DNA from: Streptomyces sp. HSG2
GTDB lineage: Bacteria > Actinomycetota > Actinomycetes > Streptomycetales > Streptomycetaceae
Direction of reading: 5' to 3'
Assembly (NCBI RefSeq): GCF_016598575.1
Contig: NZ_CP066801.1
Coordinates: forward strand, 806,001 to 870,000
DNA length: 64,000 nucleotides
Each line of letters begins with the position of its first letter. The first letter of the stretch is position 1. The position numbers and the translations under genes are program-made. The notes beneath the pieces are model-generated. The model was given only the letters and a program-made list of their open reading frames with translations. It searched no databases and had not been told where the DNA came from. Positions 35,884-46,000 of this stretch are shown piece by piece.

Positions 35884-37848
35884 TCAGTCGCCGACGGGCT
35901 CCACCGCGTCGACACTGGACACGGCGCGCTGGGAGCGCGGCCCGCCGTTCGTCCGGACGGCGCGGTGCGGAAGCCCGTCGAGCTTGGCGACCAGGCCGGT
36001 GACCTGACGCGCGATGTCCGGCGCGGTGAGACCGATCTCGGCGAGTACCTCGGCCCGCGAGGCGTGGTCGAGGAAACGGGGCGGAATGCCGAAGTCCCGC
36101 AACGGCACGTCGACCCCCGCGTCCCGCAGCGCCTGGGCGACGGCGGAACCGACCCCTCCGACGCGGGAGTTGTCCTCCACGGTGACCACGACCCGGTGAC
36201 GCTCGGCGAGCGGGGCCATCGCCTCGTCGACGGGCTTGACCCAGCGCGGGTCGACGACGGTGGTCGAGATGCCCTGCTTGTCGAGCAGGTCGGCGACCTC
36301 CAGACACATCGGAGCCAGGGCGCCGACGGAGACGAGCAGCACGTCGGGCGTGTCGGTGCCCGGTCGGCGCAGCACGTCCATGCCGCCGACGCGACCGACG
36401 GCGGGAACAGCGGGGCCCACGGCACCCTTGGAGAAGCGCACGACCGTCGGGGCGTCGTCCACCCCGACGGCCTCGCGCAGCTGCGCCCTGACCTGGTCGG
36501 CGTCGCGAGGGGCGGCGAGTCGCAGACCGGGGACGACCTGGAGGATGGACATGTCCCACATGCCGTTGTGCGAAGCGCCGTCGGTGCCGGTGACGCCGGC
36601 CCGGTCCAGCACGAAGGTGACGCCGCAGCGGTGCAGGGCGACGTCCATCAACACCTGGTCGAAGGCCCGGTTGAGGAAGGTCGCGTAGACGGCGAAGACC
36701 GGGTGTACCCCTCCGTGGGCGAGGCCCGCCGCGGAGACGGCACCGTGCTGCTCGGCGATGCCGACGTCGTAGACGCGGTCGGGGAAGCGCTTGGCGAACC
36801 GGTCCAGTCCGACCGGCTGCAGCATCGCCGCCGTGATGGCGACGACGTCTTCGCGCTCCTCCCCGAGCTTGACCATCTCCTCCCCGAAGACGCTGGTCCA
36901 GTCGGCGCCCGAGGTGGCGATGGGTAGACCGGTGTCGGGGTGGATCTTGCCGACGGCGTGGAAGCGGTCCGCCTCGTCGGCGAGGGCCGGCTGGTATCCG
37001 CGCCCCTTCTCGGTGAGGCAGTGCACGATGACCGGCCCGCCGAAGCGCTTGGCGCGGGTGAGGGCGGACTCCAGCGCCTCGATGTCGTGACCGTCGATGG
37101 GTCCGACGTACTTCAGACCGAGGTCCTCGAACATGCCCTGCGGGGCGATGAAGTCCTTCAGCCCCTTCTTCGCGCCGTGCAGGGTGTCGTACAGCGGACG
37201 GCCCACGACCGGTGTGCGCTCCAGCACCTCCCGGGTCCGGGCCAGGAACCGCTCGTAGCCGTCGGTGGTGCGCAGCGTCGCGAGGTGGTTGGCGAGTCCG
37301 CCGATGGTGGGCGCGTAGGAACGCTCGTTGTCGTTGACGACGATGACCAGGGGCCGGTCCTTGGCGTCGGCGATGTTGTTGAGCGCCTCCCAGGCCATGC
37401 CGCCGGTGAGGGCGCCGTCGCCGATGACGGCCACCACGTGGTCGTCGCGGCGGCGGATCTCGTTGGCCTTGGCGATCCCGTCGGCCCACCCGAGGACGGC
37501 GGAGGCGTGGCTGTTCTCGATCACGTCGTGCTCGGACTCGGACCGCGCCGGGTAGCCGGAGAGCCCGCCCTTCATCTTCAGGCGGGAGAAGTCCTGTCGT
37601 CCGGTGAGCAGTTTGTGCACGTAGGACTGGTGTCCCGTGTCCCACAGCACCTTGTCCCTGGGCGACTCGAAGACCCGGTGCAGGGCGAGGGTGAGCTCCA
37701 CCACTCCGAGGTTGGGGCCGAGGTGGCCGCCGGTCTTGGAGACCGCGTCGACCAGGAAGGTCCGGATCTCCTGGGCCAGCTCCCCAAGCTGCTCCAAGCT
37801 GAGCCGGTCCAGATCGCGCGGTCCCGTGATGCGGGTCAGCAGCGGCAC
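35884..37848 (-). CDS. dxs: 1-deoxy-D-xylulose-5-phosphate synthase
   Basis: A 654-residue thiamine-diphosphate enzyme that starts the MEP route to isoprenoids, including geosmin and carotenoid precursors. Visible motifs are the opening [21 protein letters not shown], the TPP site [16 protein letters not shown], the catalytic Glu region DVGIAEQHG, and [15 protein letters not shown]. Length is normal for actinomycetes. Start ATG at 37848. The next gene upstream on the same strand (xylH) ends 277 bases away, so dxs has its own promoter. Confidence 0.97.
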   Translation of the reverse strand: MPLLTRITGPRDLDRLSLEQLGELAQEIRTFLVDAVSKTGGHLGPNLGVVELTLALHRVFESPRDKVLWDTGHQSYVHKLLTGRQDFSRLKMKGGLSGYPARSESEHDVIENSHASAVLGWADGIAKANEIRRRDDHVVAVIGDGALTGGMAWEALNNIADAKDRPLVIVVNDNERSYAPTIGGLANHLATLRTTDGYERFLARTREVLERTPVVGRPLYDTLHGAKKGLKDFIAPQGMFEDLGLKYVGPIDGHDIEALESALTRAKRFGGPVIVHCLTEKGRGYQPALADEADRFHAVGKIHPDTGLPIATSGADWTSVFGEEMVKLGEEREDVVAITAAMLQPVGLDRFAKRFPDRVYDVGIAEQHGAVSAAGLAHGGVHPVFAVYATFLNRAFDQVLMDVALHRCGVTFVLDRAGVTGTDGASHNGMWDMSILQVVPGLRLAAPRDADQVRAQLREAVGVDDAPTVVRFSKGAVGPAVPAVGRVGGMDVLRRPGTDTPDVLLVSVGALAPMCLEVADLLDKQGISTTVVDPRWVKPVDEAMAPLAERHRVVVTVEDNSRVGGVGSAVAQALRDAGVDVPLRDFGIPPRFLDHASRAEVLAEIGLTAPDIARQVTGLVAKLDGLPHRAVRTNGGPRSQRAVSSVDAVEPVGD

Positions 37849-38125
37849 CCGTGCCTCCTTGCAGTTGAGCTGTTCGAGCTGTTGCCGGGCTCGACGAGTC
37901 TAATGTTCCGGCGCGGCCGGGCGGCGCCGGGCGGTGCGTCGTACGTCACGCATTCGGCCGTACCCAACTCCGGCCGCTTCTACGACCGGGCCACGGGCAC
38001 CGTACAGGTGTGCCCACCGGCGCCACGCGCCTTCCATGCCCGGCTCGGCGGGCGCGCCGGCCCCGACACGAGCGAACCGGCCCGGCCTTCGCGGCAGGCC
38101 CGCGGTGCGGACGGCGAGCCTCCGG

Positions 38126-39433
38126 TCAGCCTCGACCGGCGGTCCGCCGCGACCGTCGAGTCGCGGAGTCGAGGACCACGGTCGCCAGCAACACCCCGCC
38201 AGTGATCATGTATTGGACGGGCGCCCCGACCCCCTGGAGGGCCAGACCGTACTGGATGGAAGTGATCACCATCACGCCGAGCAGGGCGTTCCAGACTCGG
38301 CCACGCCCACCGAAGAGGCTGGTACCCCCGATGACGGCCGCCGCGATGACGTTCATCAGAAGATCCCCGGAGCCGGCGCTCTGGTTGGCGGCGGCGATCT
38401 TGGAGGCCCAGAACAGGCCGCCGACGGCCGCGAAGAACCCCGAGAGAGCGAAGACGGAGACGCGCACGGCGGCGACGTCGACTCCCGCGCGACGGGACGC
38501 CTCGACTCCACCGCCCAGCGCCGTCACCTTCCGCCCATAGGCGGTGCGACGCAGCAGGAAGTCCATCGTGACCAGGACGGCCAGGAAGAGCGCCGTCGCC
38601 AGCGGCAGGCCCTTGTACTGGTTGAGCACCGTCGCGGCGGCGTAGGCGACGCAGGCGAGCAGCCCGGTCCGCAGCGCGATCTCGCCCGGCGATCGGGCAG
38701 GGATCCCGGCCGCGATCCGGCGCCGGGTGTCGCGGAGGGCCGCCGCGCCGTACCCGACGACGGCCAGGGTGGCCAGGCCGTGGGCCGCGGCGACATCGGA
38801 GAAGTAGTGGGTGGTCAGAGCACCGACCACACCCTCGCTGTCGATGTTGATCGTGCCGTTGGAGCCCAGGAGGCGCAGCATGAGGCCGTTCCAGAAGAGC
38901 AGCCCGGCCAGGGTGACGGCGAAGGCCGGAGCGCCCAACCGGGCGAAGACCACGCCGTGCACGGCCCCGATGATCGCTCCGGTCGCGACCGCGCACACCA
39001 GGGCCACCCACTCGTCGACCCCGTGGGTCACGGCCAAGAGAGCGAAGAGCGCTCCGCCGACACCGCTGACCGAGCCGACCGAGAGGTCGATCTCGCCGAG
39101 CAACAGCACGAACGTGACGCCGACGGACATCATCCCGGTCGCCACCATGGCGACGGCGATGTTGCTGAGGTTCTGCGCGGACAGGAACGCCGGGTTCAGG
39201 GTCTGGAAGACACCCCAGATGGCCGCGAGGCCGACGACGACCGGCACGGCGCCCAGGTCGCCACCGCCAAGCCGGCGCCGGAACGCGTCGAGGTGACCGG
39301 CGGATCCGGGCCTTCGCACCAGGAGCCGGGGGTCGGCGGTCACCACGGGAGGGCGGGCACCCTCCGAAGGGCTCGCGCTCGCGTTCGGACGGTCCGGGTG
39401 GTCGTTGGGGGTGGTGGTCTCGTCGACGCTCAC
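38126..39433 (-). CDS. xylH: Xylose-type sugar ABC transporter permease
   Basis: A 435-residue permease with about ten membrane segments after a 60-residue hydrophilic N-terminus. The segment LLLGEIDLSVGSVSGVGGAL is the typical BPD_transp_2 signature, and AYGRKVTALGGGVEASRRAGV is the ATPase-contact loop. Start GTG at 39433 overlaps the xylG stop as GTGA. It is the last gene of rok-xylF-xylG-xylH. The symbol follows the S. coelicolor xylFGH operon next to rok7B7, recalled from literature. Confidence 0.9.
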   Translation of the reverse strand: MSVDETTTPNDHPDRPNASASPSEGARPPVVTADPRLLVRRPGSAGHLDAFRRRLGGGDLGAVPVVVGLAAIWGVFQTLNPAFLSAQNLSNIAVAMVATGMMSVGVTFVLLLGEIDLSVGSVSGVGGALFALLAVTHGVDEWVALVCAVATGAIIGAVHGVVFARLGAPAFAVTLAGLLFWNGLMLRLLGSNGTINIDSEGVVGALTTHYFSDVAAAHGLATLAVVGYGAAALRDTRRRIAAGIPARSPGEIALRTGLLACVAYAAATVLNQYKGLPLATALFLAVLVTMDFLLRRTAYGRKVTALGGGVEASRRAGVDVAAVRVSVFALSGFFAAVGGLFWASKIAAANQSAGSGDLLMNVIAAAVIGGTSLFGGRGRVWNALLGVMVITSIQYGLALQGVGAPVQYMITGGVLLATVVLDSATRRSRRTAGRG

Positions 39434-40284
39434 GCCCTCGTCCTCCTCTCGGTGTCGACTCGGGCGGCCCTGCGAGTCACCGCGTTGTCCGCGGCCCCGG
39501 TGATGGCCGAGACGATCTCCTCCTGCGACGTCGACCGGACGTCGAAGACGCCGTTGTCACGCCCCAGTCTGAGGACGACGACCCGGTCCGCCACCGCCTT
39601 CACGTCCGCCATGTTGTGGCTGACCAGGAGGACGGCGTGGCGGCGCTCGCGCAGCCGCTCGACCAGGTCCAGAACCTGAGCCGTCTGCTCGACGCCGAGG
39701 GCGGCGGTGGGTTCGTCGAGGACGACCAGCCGGGGCTCTCCGAGCAGGGACCGGGCGATCGCCACGCTCTGCCGCTGGCCCCCGGAGAGGGCCGCGACCG
39801 GCACACGGAGGCTGGGAACCCGGATCGATAGGGTGTCGAGCAACTCCCGGGCGCGCCGCTCCATCTCGACCTCGTCCAGGACGCCCCGGCGGCTCACCTC
39901 CCGACCCAGGAACAGGTTGCCGACGACGTCGATGTTGTCGCACAGGGCCAGGTCCTGGTAGACGGTCGCGATGCCCAGCGACCGGGCGTCCTGCGGCCGG
40001 CCGATGGACACGGCCCGCCCCTCCCATTCGACCAGGCCCTCGTCGACGGGATGGACCCCGGCGATCGTCTTGACCAGAGTGGACTTGCCGGCGCCGTTGT
40101 CGCCCACCAAGGCGACGACCTCTCCGGCGCACACCTCCAGGTCCACGCCGGCGAGCGCCTGAACGGCGCCGAAGCGTTTGGAGACCCCGCGCAGGGCCAA
40201 CACGGGTGTGACGGGCACACCGATCAACTCCTTCGTCCCCCGAGCCGCGCCGGACCTCGGAGGCGGCGCGGGAGAGGGCGGCAT
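39430..40284 (-). CDS. xylG: Sugar ABC transporter ATP-binding protein, single-domain XylG type
   Basis: A 284-residue ATPase with Walker A GDNGAGKSTLVK, signature LSGGQRQSVAIARSL and Walker B VVLDEPTAALG. Only one nucleotide-binding domain is present, unlike the double-domain XylG of E. coli; short versions are usual for this actinomycete operon. The first 25 residues are low complexity, so translation may start at the GTG of VPVTPVLALRGVSKRFG instead of the ATG at 40284. It overlaps xylH by GTGA. Confidence 0.9.
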   Translation of the reverse strand: MPPSPAPPPRSGAARGTKELIGVPVTPVLALRGVSKRFGAVQALAGVDLEVCAGEVVALVGDNGAGKSTLVKTIAGVHPVDEGLVEWEGRAVSIGRPQDARSLGIATVYQDLALCDNIDVVGNLFLGREVSRRGVLDEVEMERRARELLDTLSIRVPSLRVPVAALSGGQRQSVAIARSLLGEPRLVVLDEPTAALGVEQTAQVLDLVERLRERRHAVLLVSHNMADVKAVADRVVVLRLGRDNGVFDVRSTSQEEIVSAITGAADNAVTRRAARVDTERRTRA

Positions 40285-40316
40285 CGTGGGTACGGACCCC
40301 GGGGGCCGGGCCGTTG

Positions 40317-41447
40317 TTACCGGAGCCCGAGCTCCTCACAGGCCGCCCGGTACCGTTCGGTGCAGATCTGGGCGACGGTGTAGACCCCGTCGGCGATCAC
40401 GGTCTCCTGGATGTTGTCCCGGGTCAGCGGGACGACCGGGATCAGCACGGCGGGGATGTCCGGGGTGCCGGCGCTGTCCACCGTGTCCTCGGCGATGGTG
40501 TCGAGCGGCTCTCCCCGGGCCAGCGCGACGGCCATCGCGGCGGCGGCCTCGGCCTCGGGACCGTAGGGCTTGTAGACGCTCATGAACTGTTCGCCGGCGA
40601 CGATGCGCTGGACGCCGGAGAGTTCGGCGTCCTGGCCGGTGACGGGCGGCAGGGTGGAGAAACCGCCGGCCTTCAGCGCGGTGATGACCCCGCCGGCCAT
40701 GCTGTCGTTGGCGGAGTAGACACCGACGATCTCGTCCTTGCCGAGGGCGGAGATGGCGCCCTCCATGTTCTTGTTGGCGTGTTCCGCCTTCCACTCGGTG
40801 GTGTCGTACTCCTTGCCCACGGTCACCTTGCCGTCGAGGACCTGGTGGGCGCCTCGTTTGAACTGGGCCGCGTTCGGGTCGGTGAAGGAGCCGTTCATCA
40901 TGACGATCTGACCTTTGTCGGCGTCGTCGCCGAGGGCCTCCAGGAGCGCCTGTGCCTGCACCCTGCCGATCTGCTCGTTGTCGAAGGAGGTGTAGGCGTC
41001 GACCGGCCCCTCGGCCAGCCGATCGAAGGCGACGACCGGAATCCCGGCCTCCTTGGCCTCGCGCACCGAACCGGCGACGGCCCGGGCGTCCACGGCGTCC
41101 AGGATCAGCACGTCGACCTTGTTCGTGATCATGGTGTCGATCTGCTGGCTCTGGAGGGTGGCGTCCTGCTTGGCGTTGGCGTAGACGACCTCACCGCGAT
41201 TGTCGGTCAACTCCTTGACATGGCGCTCGATCAACGGGCGGTCGAACCGCTCGTAGCGGGCCGTCTGGTTCTCCGGGAGCAGCAGGCCGACACGGATGTC
41301 GTCGCCCTTCCCCGAGGGTGCGTTCGCCGACGCCTCGCCGTCCCCTTCGGCCTGCTCGGCGCTGCCGCACGCCGAGAGCGAGACGGCCAGAGCGACTGTG
41401 CACGCGGCAACGGCGGCACGACCCGTACGCGATGTCACTTCGGGCAC
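40317..41447 (-). CDS. xylF: Xylose-type sugar-binding lipoprotein
   Basis: A 376-residue periplasmic-binding-protein-like lipoprotein. The signal peptide ends in LSACGS (Cys27). The mature domain begins IRVGLLLPENQTARYERFDR and carries typical XylF/ChvE segments such as DVLILDAVDAR and EIVGVYSANDSMAGG. It captures a sugar, probably xylose, for the XylG/XylH transporter. GTG at 41447 is the start. It lies 106 bases after the ROK regulator stop on the same strand. Confidence 0.92.
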   Translation of the reverse strand: MPEVTSRTGRAAVAACTVALAVSLSACGSAEQAEGDGEASANAPSGKGDDIRVGLLLPENQTARYERFDRPLIERHVKELTDNRGEVVYANAKQDATLQSQQIDTMITNKVDVLILDAVDARAVAGSVREAKEAGIPVVAFDRLAEGPVDAYTSFDNEQIGRVQAQALLEALGDDADKGQIVMMNGSFTDPNAAQFKRGAHQVLDGKVTVGKEYDTTEWKAEHANKNMEGAISALGKDEIVGVYSANDSMAGGVITALKAGGFSTLPPVTGQDAELSGVQRIVAGEQFMSVYKPYGPEAEAAAAMAVALARGEPLDTIAEDTVDSAGTPDIPAVLIPVVPLTRDNIQETVIADGVYTVAQICTERYRAACEELGLR

Positions 41448-41553
41448 CTCCCTGACGGGGTCGCGACATCGCGACCGACGTGACTCGCAGTCAAGTACCC
41501 CTCACCGTGCGCCGTCAAGAAGTAGATCTCCGGTGGGTCGGTTTCCGGAACGA

Positions 41554-42762
41554 TCAGCCCTCGGAGCCGGCCGGCGCCACGGAACCGGCGGCCCCGCCGT
41601 CGAGCAGCGCGGAGTCCCCCGTCTCCCTCAGGGCGAGAGCCAGCGCGCCGAGCACCTCGGCACGCCCGCCGAGCGCGCCCGGCACGACGGCGAGCGTTTC
41701 CGTGACGCCCGGGAGGGCGTAGCGACCCAAGGACTCGCGCACCGGCCCCAGGAACAGCTCTCCCGCCTCCGCCAGGTCGCCGCCCACGATCACCCGGTCC
41801 GGGTCGAGCAGGTTGCACAGGCCCGCCACGCCACCGCCGACGTGTCGCCCGACGTCGGCGATCACCCGGCGACAGCCCGGGTCGCCCTCCCGGGCCCGGC
41901 GGACGAGCTCCGAAAGCGTGGGCTCGACACCGCGGCTGAGTCGCAGCAACGGAAGCACGTATCCGGCGGCGGCGAAGGTCTCCAGGCAGCCCCGGTTGCC
42001 GCACCGGCACACCGGTCCCGACTCGTCCAGGGTGATGTGCCCGATCTCGCCCGCCGTGCCACCCCGGCCCCGGTGAAGCCCACCGTCGATCACCACCCCG
42101 GCACCGACGCCGTGGGCGACCTTGACGTAGGCCAGGTTCCGCACGCCGCGCCCACTGCCCCAGACCAGCTCCCCCAGGGCGCCCAGATTGGCGTCGTTGT
42201 CCGCGTACACGGGGACGCCGAGCCGGCCGGCCAGCCCCTCCCCCGGCCGGACACCGACCCAACCGGGGAAGAGGGTCGTCGGACCCAGCTCTCCCGAGGT
42301 CGTGTCGACGGGGCCCGGGACGGCGACACCCACGCCGACGATCTTGGAACGGTCCACCCCGGCCGCCTCCATCAGCCGGGAGACCGACAGCGCGGCGTGG
42401 TCCAGTGCGAGAGCGGGGGCGGCGTCCGTGTCCCACGACTCGGACTCCTCGGCCAGCACCCGGTGGGCCAGGTTGCCGACCGCGACGCGCAGCCGGGCAT
42501 GCCCGAAGTCGACACCGACGACGACACCGGCGTCGCCCCGCAGGGAGACGCTGCGTGCCCGCCGCCCGCCCACCGAGGTGGGGGTGACCTGGACGGTGCC
42601 GCCCTCGGTGAGCTCGCGAACGATGTTGGAGACGGTCGCCGCGGACAGGCCCGTACGCCTGGCGATCTCCGCCTGCGTCAGCGAGCCGGCCAGCCGCACG
42701 GCACGCACCACCCGCTCCAGGTTGGCTCGGTGCAGCGACGACTGCGATCCCGGAGTATCCAC
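41554..42762 (-). CDS. rok7B7: ROK-family transcriptional regulator (Rok7B7 type)
   Basis: A 402-residue ROK repressor. The N-terminal winged HTH (LTQAEIARRTGLSAATVSNI, about residues 28-48) precedes a ROK domain with the phosphate motif VGVDFGHARL and the zinc motif CRCGNRGCLE preceded by GHITLD. GTG at 42762 has GGAGG six bases before it. Adjacent to xylFGH, it matches S. coelicolor Rok7B7, reported to affect xylose transport, carbon catabolite repression and antibiotic timing (from memory). It also lies divergent from the GH92 gene and may control it. Confidence 0.9.
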   Translation of the reverse strand: MDTPGSQSSLHRANLERVVRAVRLAGSLTQAEIARRTGLSAATVSNIVRELTEGGTVQVTPTSVGGRRARSVSLRGDAGVVVGVDFGHARLRVAVGNLAHRVLAEESESWDTDAAPALALDHAALSVSRLMEAAGVDRSKIVGVGVAVPGPVDTTSGELGPTTLFPGWVGVRPGEGLAGRLGVPVYADNDANLGALGELVWGSGRGVRNLAYVKVAHGVGAGVVIDGGLHRGRGGTAGEIGHITLDESGPVCRCGNRGCLETFAAAGYVLPLLRLSRGVEPTLSELVRRAREGDPGCRRVIADVGRHVGGGVAGLCNLLDPDRVIVGGDLAEAGELFLGPVRESLGRYALPGVTETLAVVPGALGGRAEVLGALALALRETGDSALLDGGAAGSVAPAGSEG

Positions 42763-42998
42763 GACCGACCTCCCGCACGCGGGCCCGGGCCGGCCCCGCT
42801 CGTGCAACTAGTGAACCCCCAGCTGAGCGGGTGGGATCGAGGCGCGTCAAGAGGTCGAGCCGGACCGAGACCGACCCCACGCGACCCAGGCCGCCGGTCT
42901 CGCACGCGTTCCCCGCGACGAACCGGCCGGGTGGCCGTTTCGACTCCCTTGACACCACTGGCCGCTTCGACGACTACTGGTCTCCGCGAGACGCACTT

Positions 42999-43010
42999 GA
43001 CAACGTTGTC
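42999..43010. promoter_or_regulatory. LacI-type operator-like palindrome before the GH92 gene
   Basis: GACAACGTTGTC, a perfect 12-base palindrome inside TTGACAACGTTGTCTC, 20 bases before the ATG. The central CG resembles LacI-family sugar operators. No LacI regulator is in the window. Confidence 0.55.
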
Positions 43011-43029
43011 TCACCAGGAGGCCGAACGG

Positions 43030-46000
43030 ATGCGGGGCAGAACTCGGCACGGACGGGGTCCGGCGGTCTCGGTGGCCGTCCTGCTGGCGCTGGTGGTGGG
43101 CACTCCCGGCGCGGCGGTCGCCCTGCCGCGAGACCCCGACCCGCCTGAGCGGGCGTTCGCCTCCTCCTTCGAGCCGGACGACCCGGCTCCGGACTGGCAG
43201 GACACCGTCGACACCGACGCCGACGGCCGCCCCGCTTCGTCGGGGGTCGACGGCGGCTACCGTTCCGGCATCCCGGGCAGCGTCGCGGACCGGATCGTCG
43301 AGGTCCGGGCCGGCGGCGAGAACACCGGCGCCGGAGAGGTGAAGGAGAACCTCGTCGACGGTGACCCAGGCACCAAGTGGCTGACCCTCGAACCGACGGG
43401 ATGGGTCGAGTTCGAGCTGGACGCGCCCCTCGAACTGACCCGCTACGCGCTGACATCGGCCAACGACCACGCCGAACGTGACCCCGCGGACTGGACGTTG
43501 AAGGGTTCCACCGACGGCGACACGTGGACCACGCTGGACGGTCGCTCCGACGAGACCTTCGCCACACGCTTCGACACCAACGTGTACGAGTTGGACAGGC
43601 CTGCCACGTACCGTCATCTCAGGTTGGAGATCACCGCCAACCGGGGAGGCGATTTCCTGCAACTCGCCGACGTGCAGCCCGCCACGGACGACACCCCGGG
43701 TCCCGTGCCCAGGGACATGCTCTCCCGCGTCGACGCCGGCCCGACCTCGTCCCCCACCGCCAAGGCCCGCGCCGGCTTCACCGGCCGGCACGCGCTGTCC
43801 TACGCGGGACGACACACCACCGAGGGGCCGGCCTGGTCGGCCAACAAGATCTTCGATGTCGACGTCAGGGTGGAACGGGACACCCTCCTCTCCTATCGAG
43901 TGTTCCCCTCGATGGCCAACGGCTCCCCGGACTACGACGCCACCCACGTCTCCGTCGACCTCGCCTTCACCGACGGCACCCGCCTCAGCACCCTCGGACC
44001 CACCGACCAGCACGGGTTCGCGCTGACCCCGCGCGGGCAGGGTGAGGCGAAGGTGCTGTACGTCGACCAGTGGAACCACGTGACGTCGCGGATCGGGGCC
44101 GTCGCCGCCGGACGGACCGTCGACCGGATCCTGGTGGCGTACGACTCGCCGACCGGGCCGACACAGTTCCGTGGCTGGCTGGACGACGTGTCACTGCGGC
44201 CGGCGCCGCCCGAGCCCCCCAAGGCCCATCTCTCCGACCATGTGCTCACCACGCGCGGCACCCACTCCGGCCCCGCCTACTCTCGCGGCAACACCTTCCC
44301 CGCGACGGCGGTGCCGCACGGATTCAACTTCTGGACACCGGTGACCGACGCCCGATCGCTGAGCTGGCTGTACCAGTACGCGCGCGACAACAACGCCGAC
44401 AACCTCCCGACCCTCCAGGCGTTCCGCGCCGCCCACCAACCCAGCCCCTGGATGGGCGACAGGCAGACCTTCCAGGTGATGCCGTCGGCCGCCTCCGACA
44501 CGCCCGACACCGCCCCCGAGGCCCGCGAGTTGGCCTTCCGACACGAGAACGAGACGGCGCGCCCGTACTACTACGGGGTGACCTTCGAGAACGGTATCCG
44601 GGCCGAGCTCGCCCCGACCGACCACGCGGCCATGTTCCGCTTCACCTATCCGGGCGACGACGCGAGCGTGATCTTCGACAACGTCACCGACGACGCCGGC
44701 CTCACCCTGGATCGTGAGCGGGGGATCGTCACCGGCTACTCGGACGTCGGGTCCGGCCTGTCCACCGGCGCCACCCGGCTCTTCGTCCACGGCGAGTTCG
44801 ACCAGGAACCGACCGGCGGCGTCTCCGAGGGTGCCACCGGACACCTCCGCTTCGAGACCGGGCCGGACCGCGTGGTGACGCTCCGACTGGCGACCTCGCT
44901 CATCGGTGTCGATCAGGCCCGGGAGAACCTGCGTCGGGAGATCCCCCGAGGGACCACCCTCGCCGAGGTCTCGCGCGAGGCCCGAGGACAGTGGGAACGG
45001 ATCCTGGGGAAGGTCCGGGTCGAGGGCGCCACACCGGAGCAGCTCACGACGCTCTACTCCGGCCTCTACCGCCTCTACCTCTACCCGAACTCGGGCTTCG
45101 AGCAGGTCGACGGGGAGAGCCGGTACGCCTCCCCCTTCTCCGAGCGGGAACGGCCCGACACGCCCACCCGCACCGGCGCGAAGATCGTCGACGGCGAGGT
45201 GTACGTCAACAACGGCTTCTGGGACACCTACCGGACGACATGGCCCGCCTACACGCTGCTCACCCCGTCGAAGGCCGGCGAGTTGGCGGACGGTTTCGTA
45301 CAGCACTACCGGGACGGCGGCTGGACCTCCCGATGGTCCTCACCCGGTTACGCCGACCTGATGACCGGCACCTCCTCGGACGTGGCGTTCGCCGACGCGT
45401 ACGTCAAGGGCGTCGACTTCGACGCCGAGAGCGCGTACGAGGCCGCCCTGAAGAACGCCACCGCGGTGCCCCCGTCCTCCGGAGTGGGCCGCAAGGGCAT
45501 GGCCCGCTCGCCCTTCGTCGGCTACACCGACACCTCGACCCACGAAGGCCTGTCCTGGGCCATGGAGGGCTACCTGAACGACTACGGCATCGCCCGGATG
45601 GGCCAAGCCCTGTACGAACGGACCGGCGAGCGCCGATACAGGGAGGAGGCGGCGTACTTCCTCGACCGGGCCTTGGGCTACGTCCACCTCTTCGACAAGG
45701 AGGCGGGCTTCTTCCAGGGGCGGGACGCCGCCGGCCACCCGAGGGTGCCCTCCGACGAGTACGACCCGCGTGTCTGGGGCCACGACTACACCGAGACCAA
45801 CGGCTGGGGCTACGCCTTCGCCGCCCCCCAGGACAGCCGGGGACTGGCCAACCTCTACGGCGGGCGCTCGGCGTTGGCCGAGAAGCTCGACGCCTACCTG
45901 GCCACACCGGAGACCGCCGACCCGGAGCTGGCCGGTTCCTACGGAGGCGTCATCCACGAGATGACCGAGGCCCGGGACGTCCGCATGGGCATGTACGGAC

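Noticed and set aside
41296..43029. A 578-residue extension of the GH92 protein
   Set aside because: It is antisense to the ROK gene, while a signal peptide, ribosome site and ATG at 43030 mark the real start.
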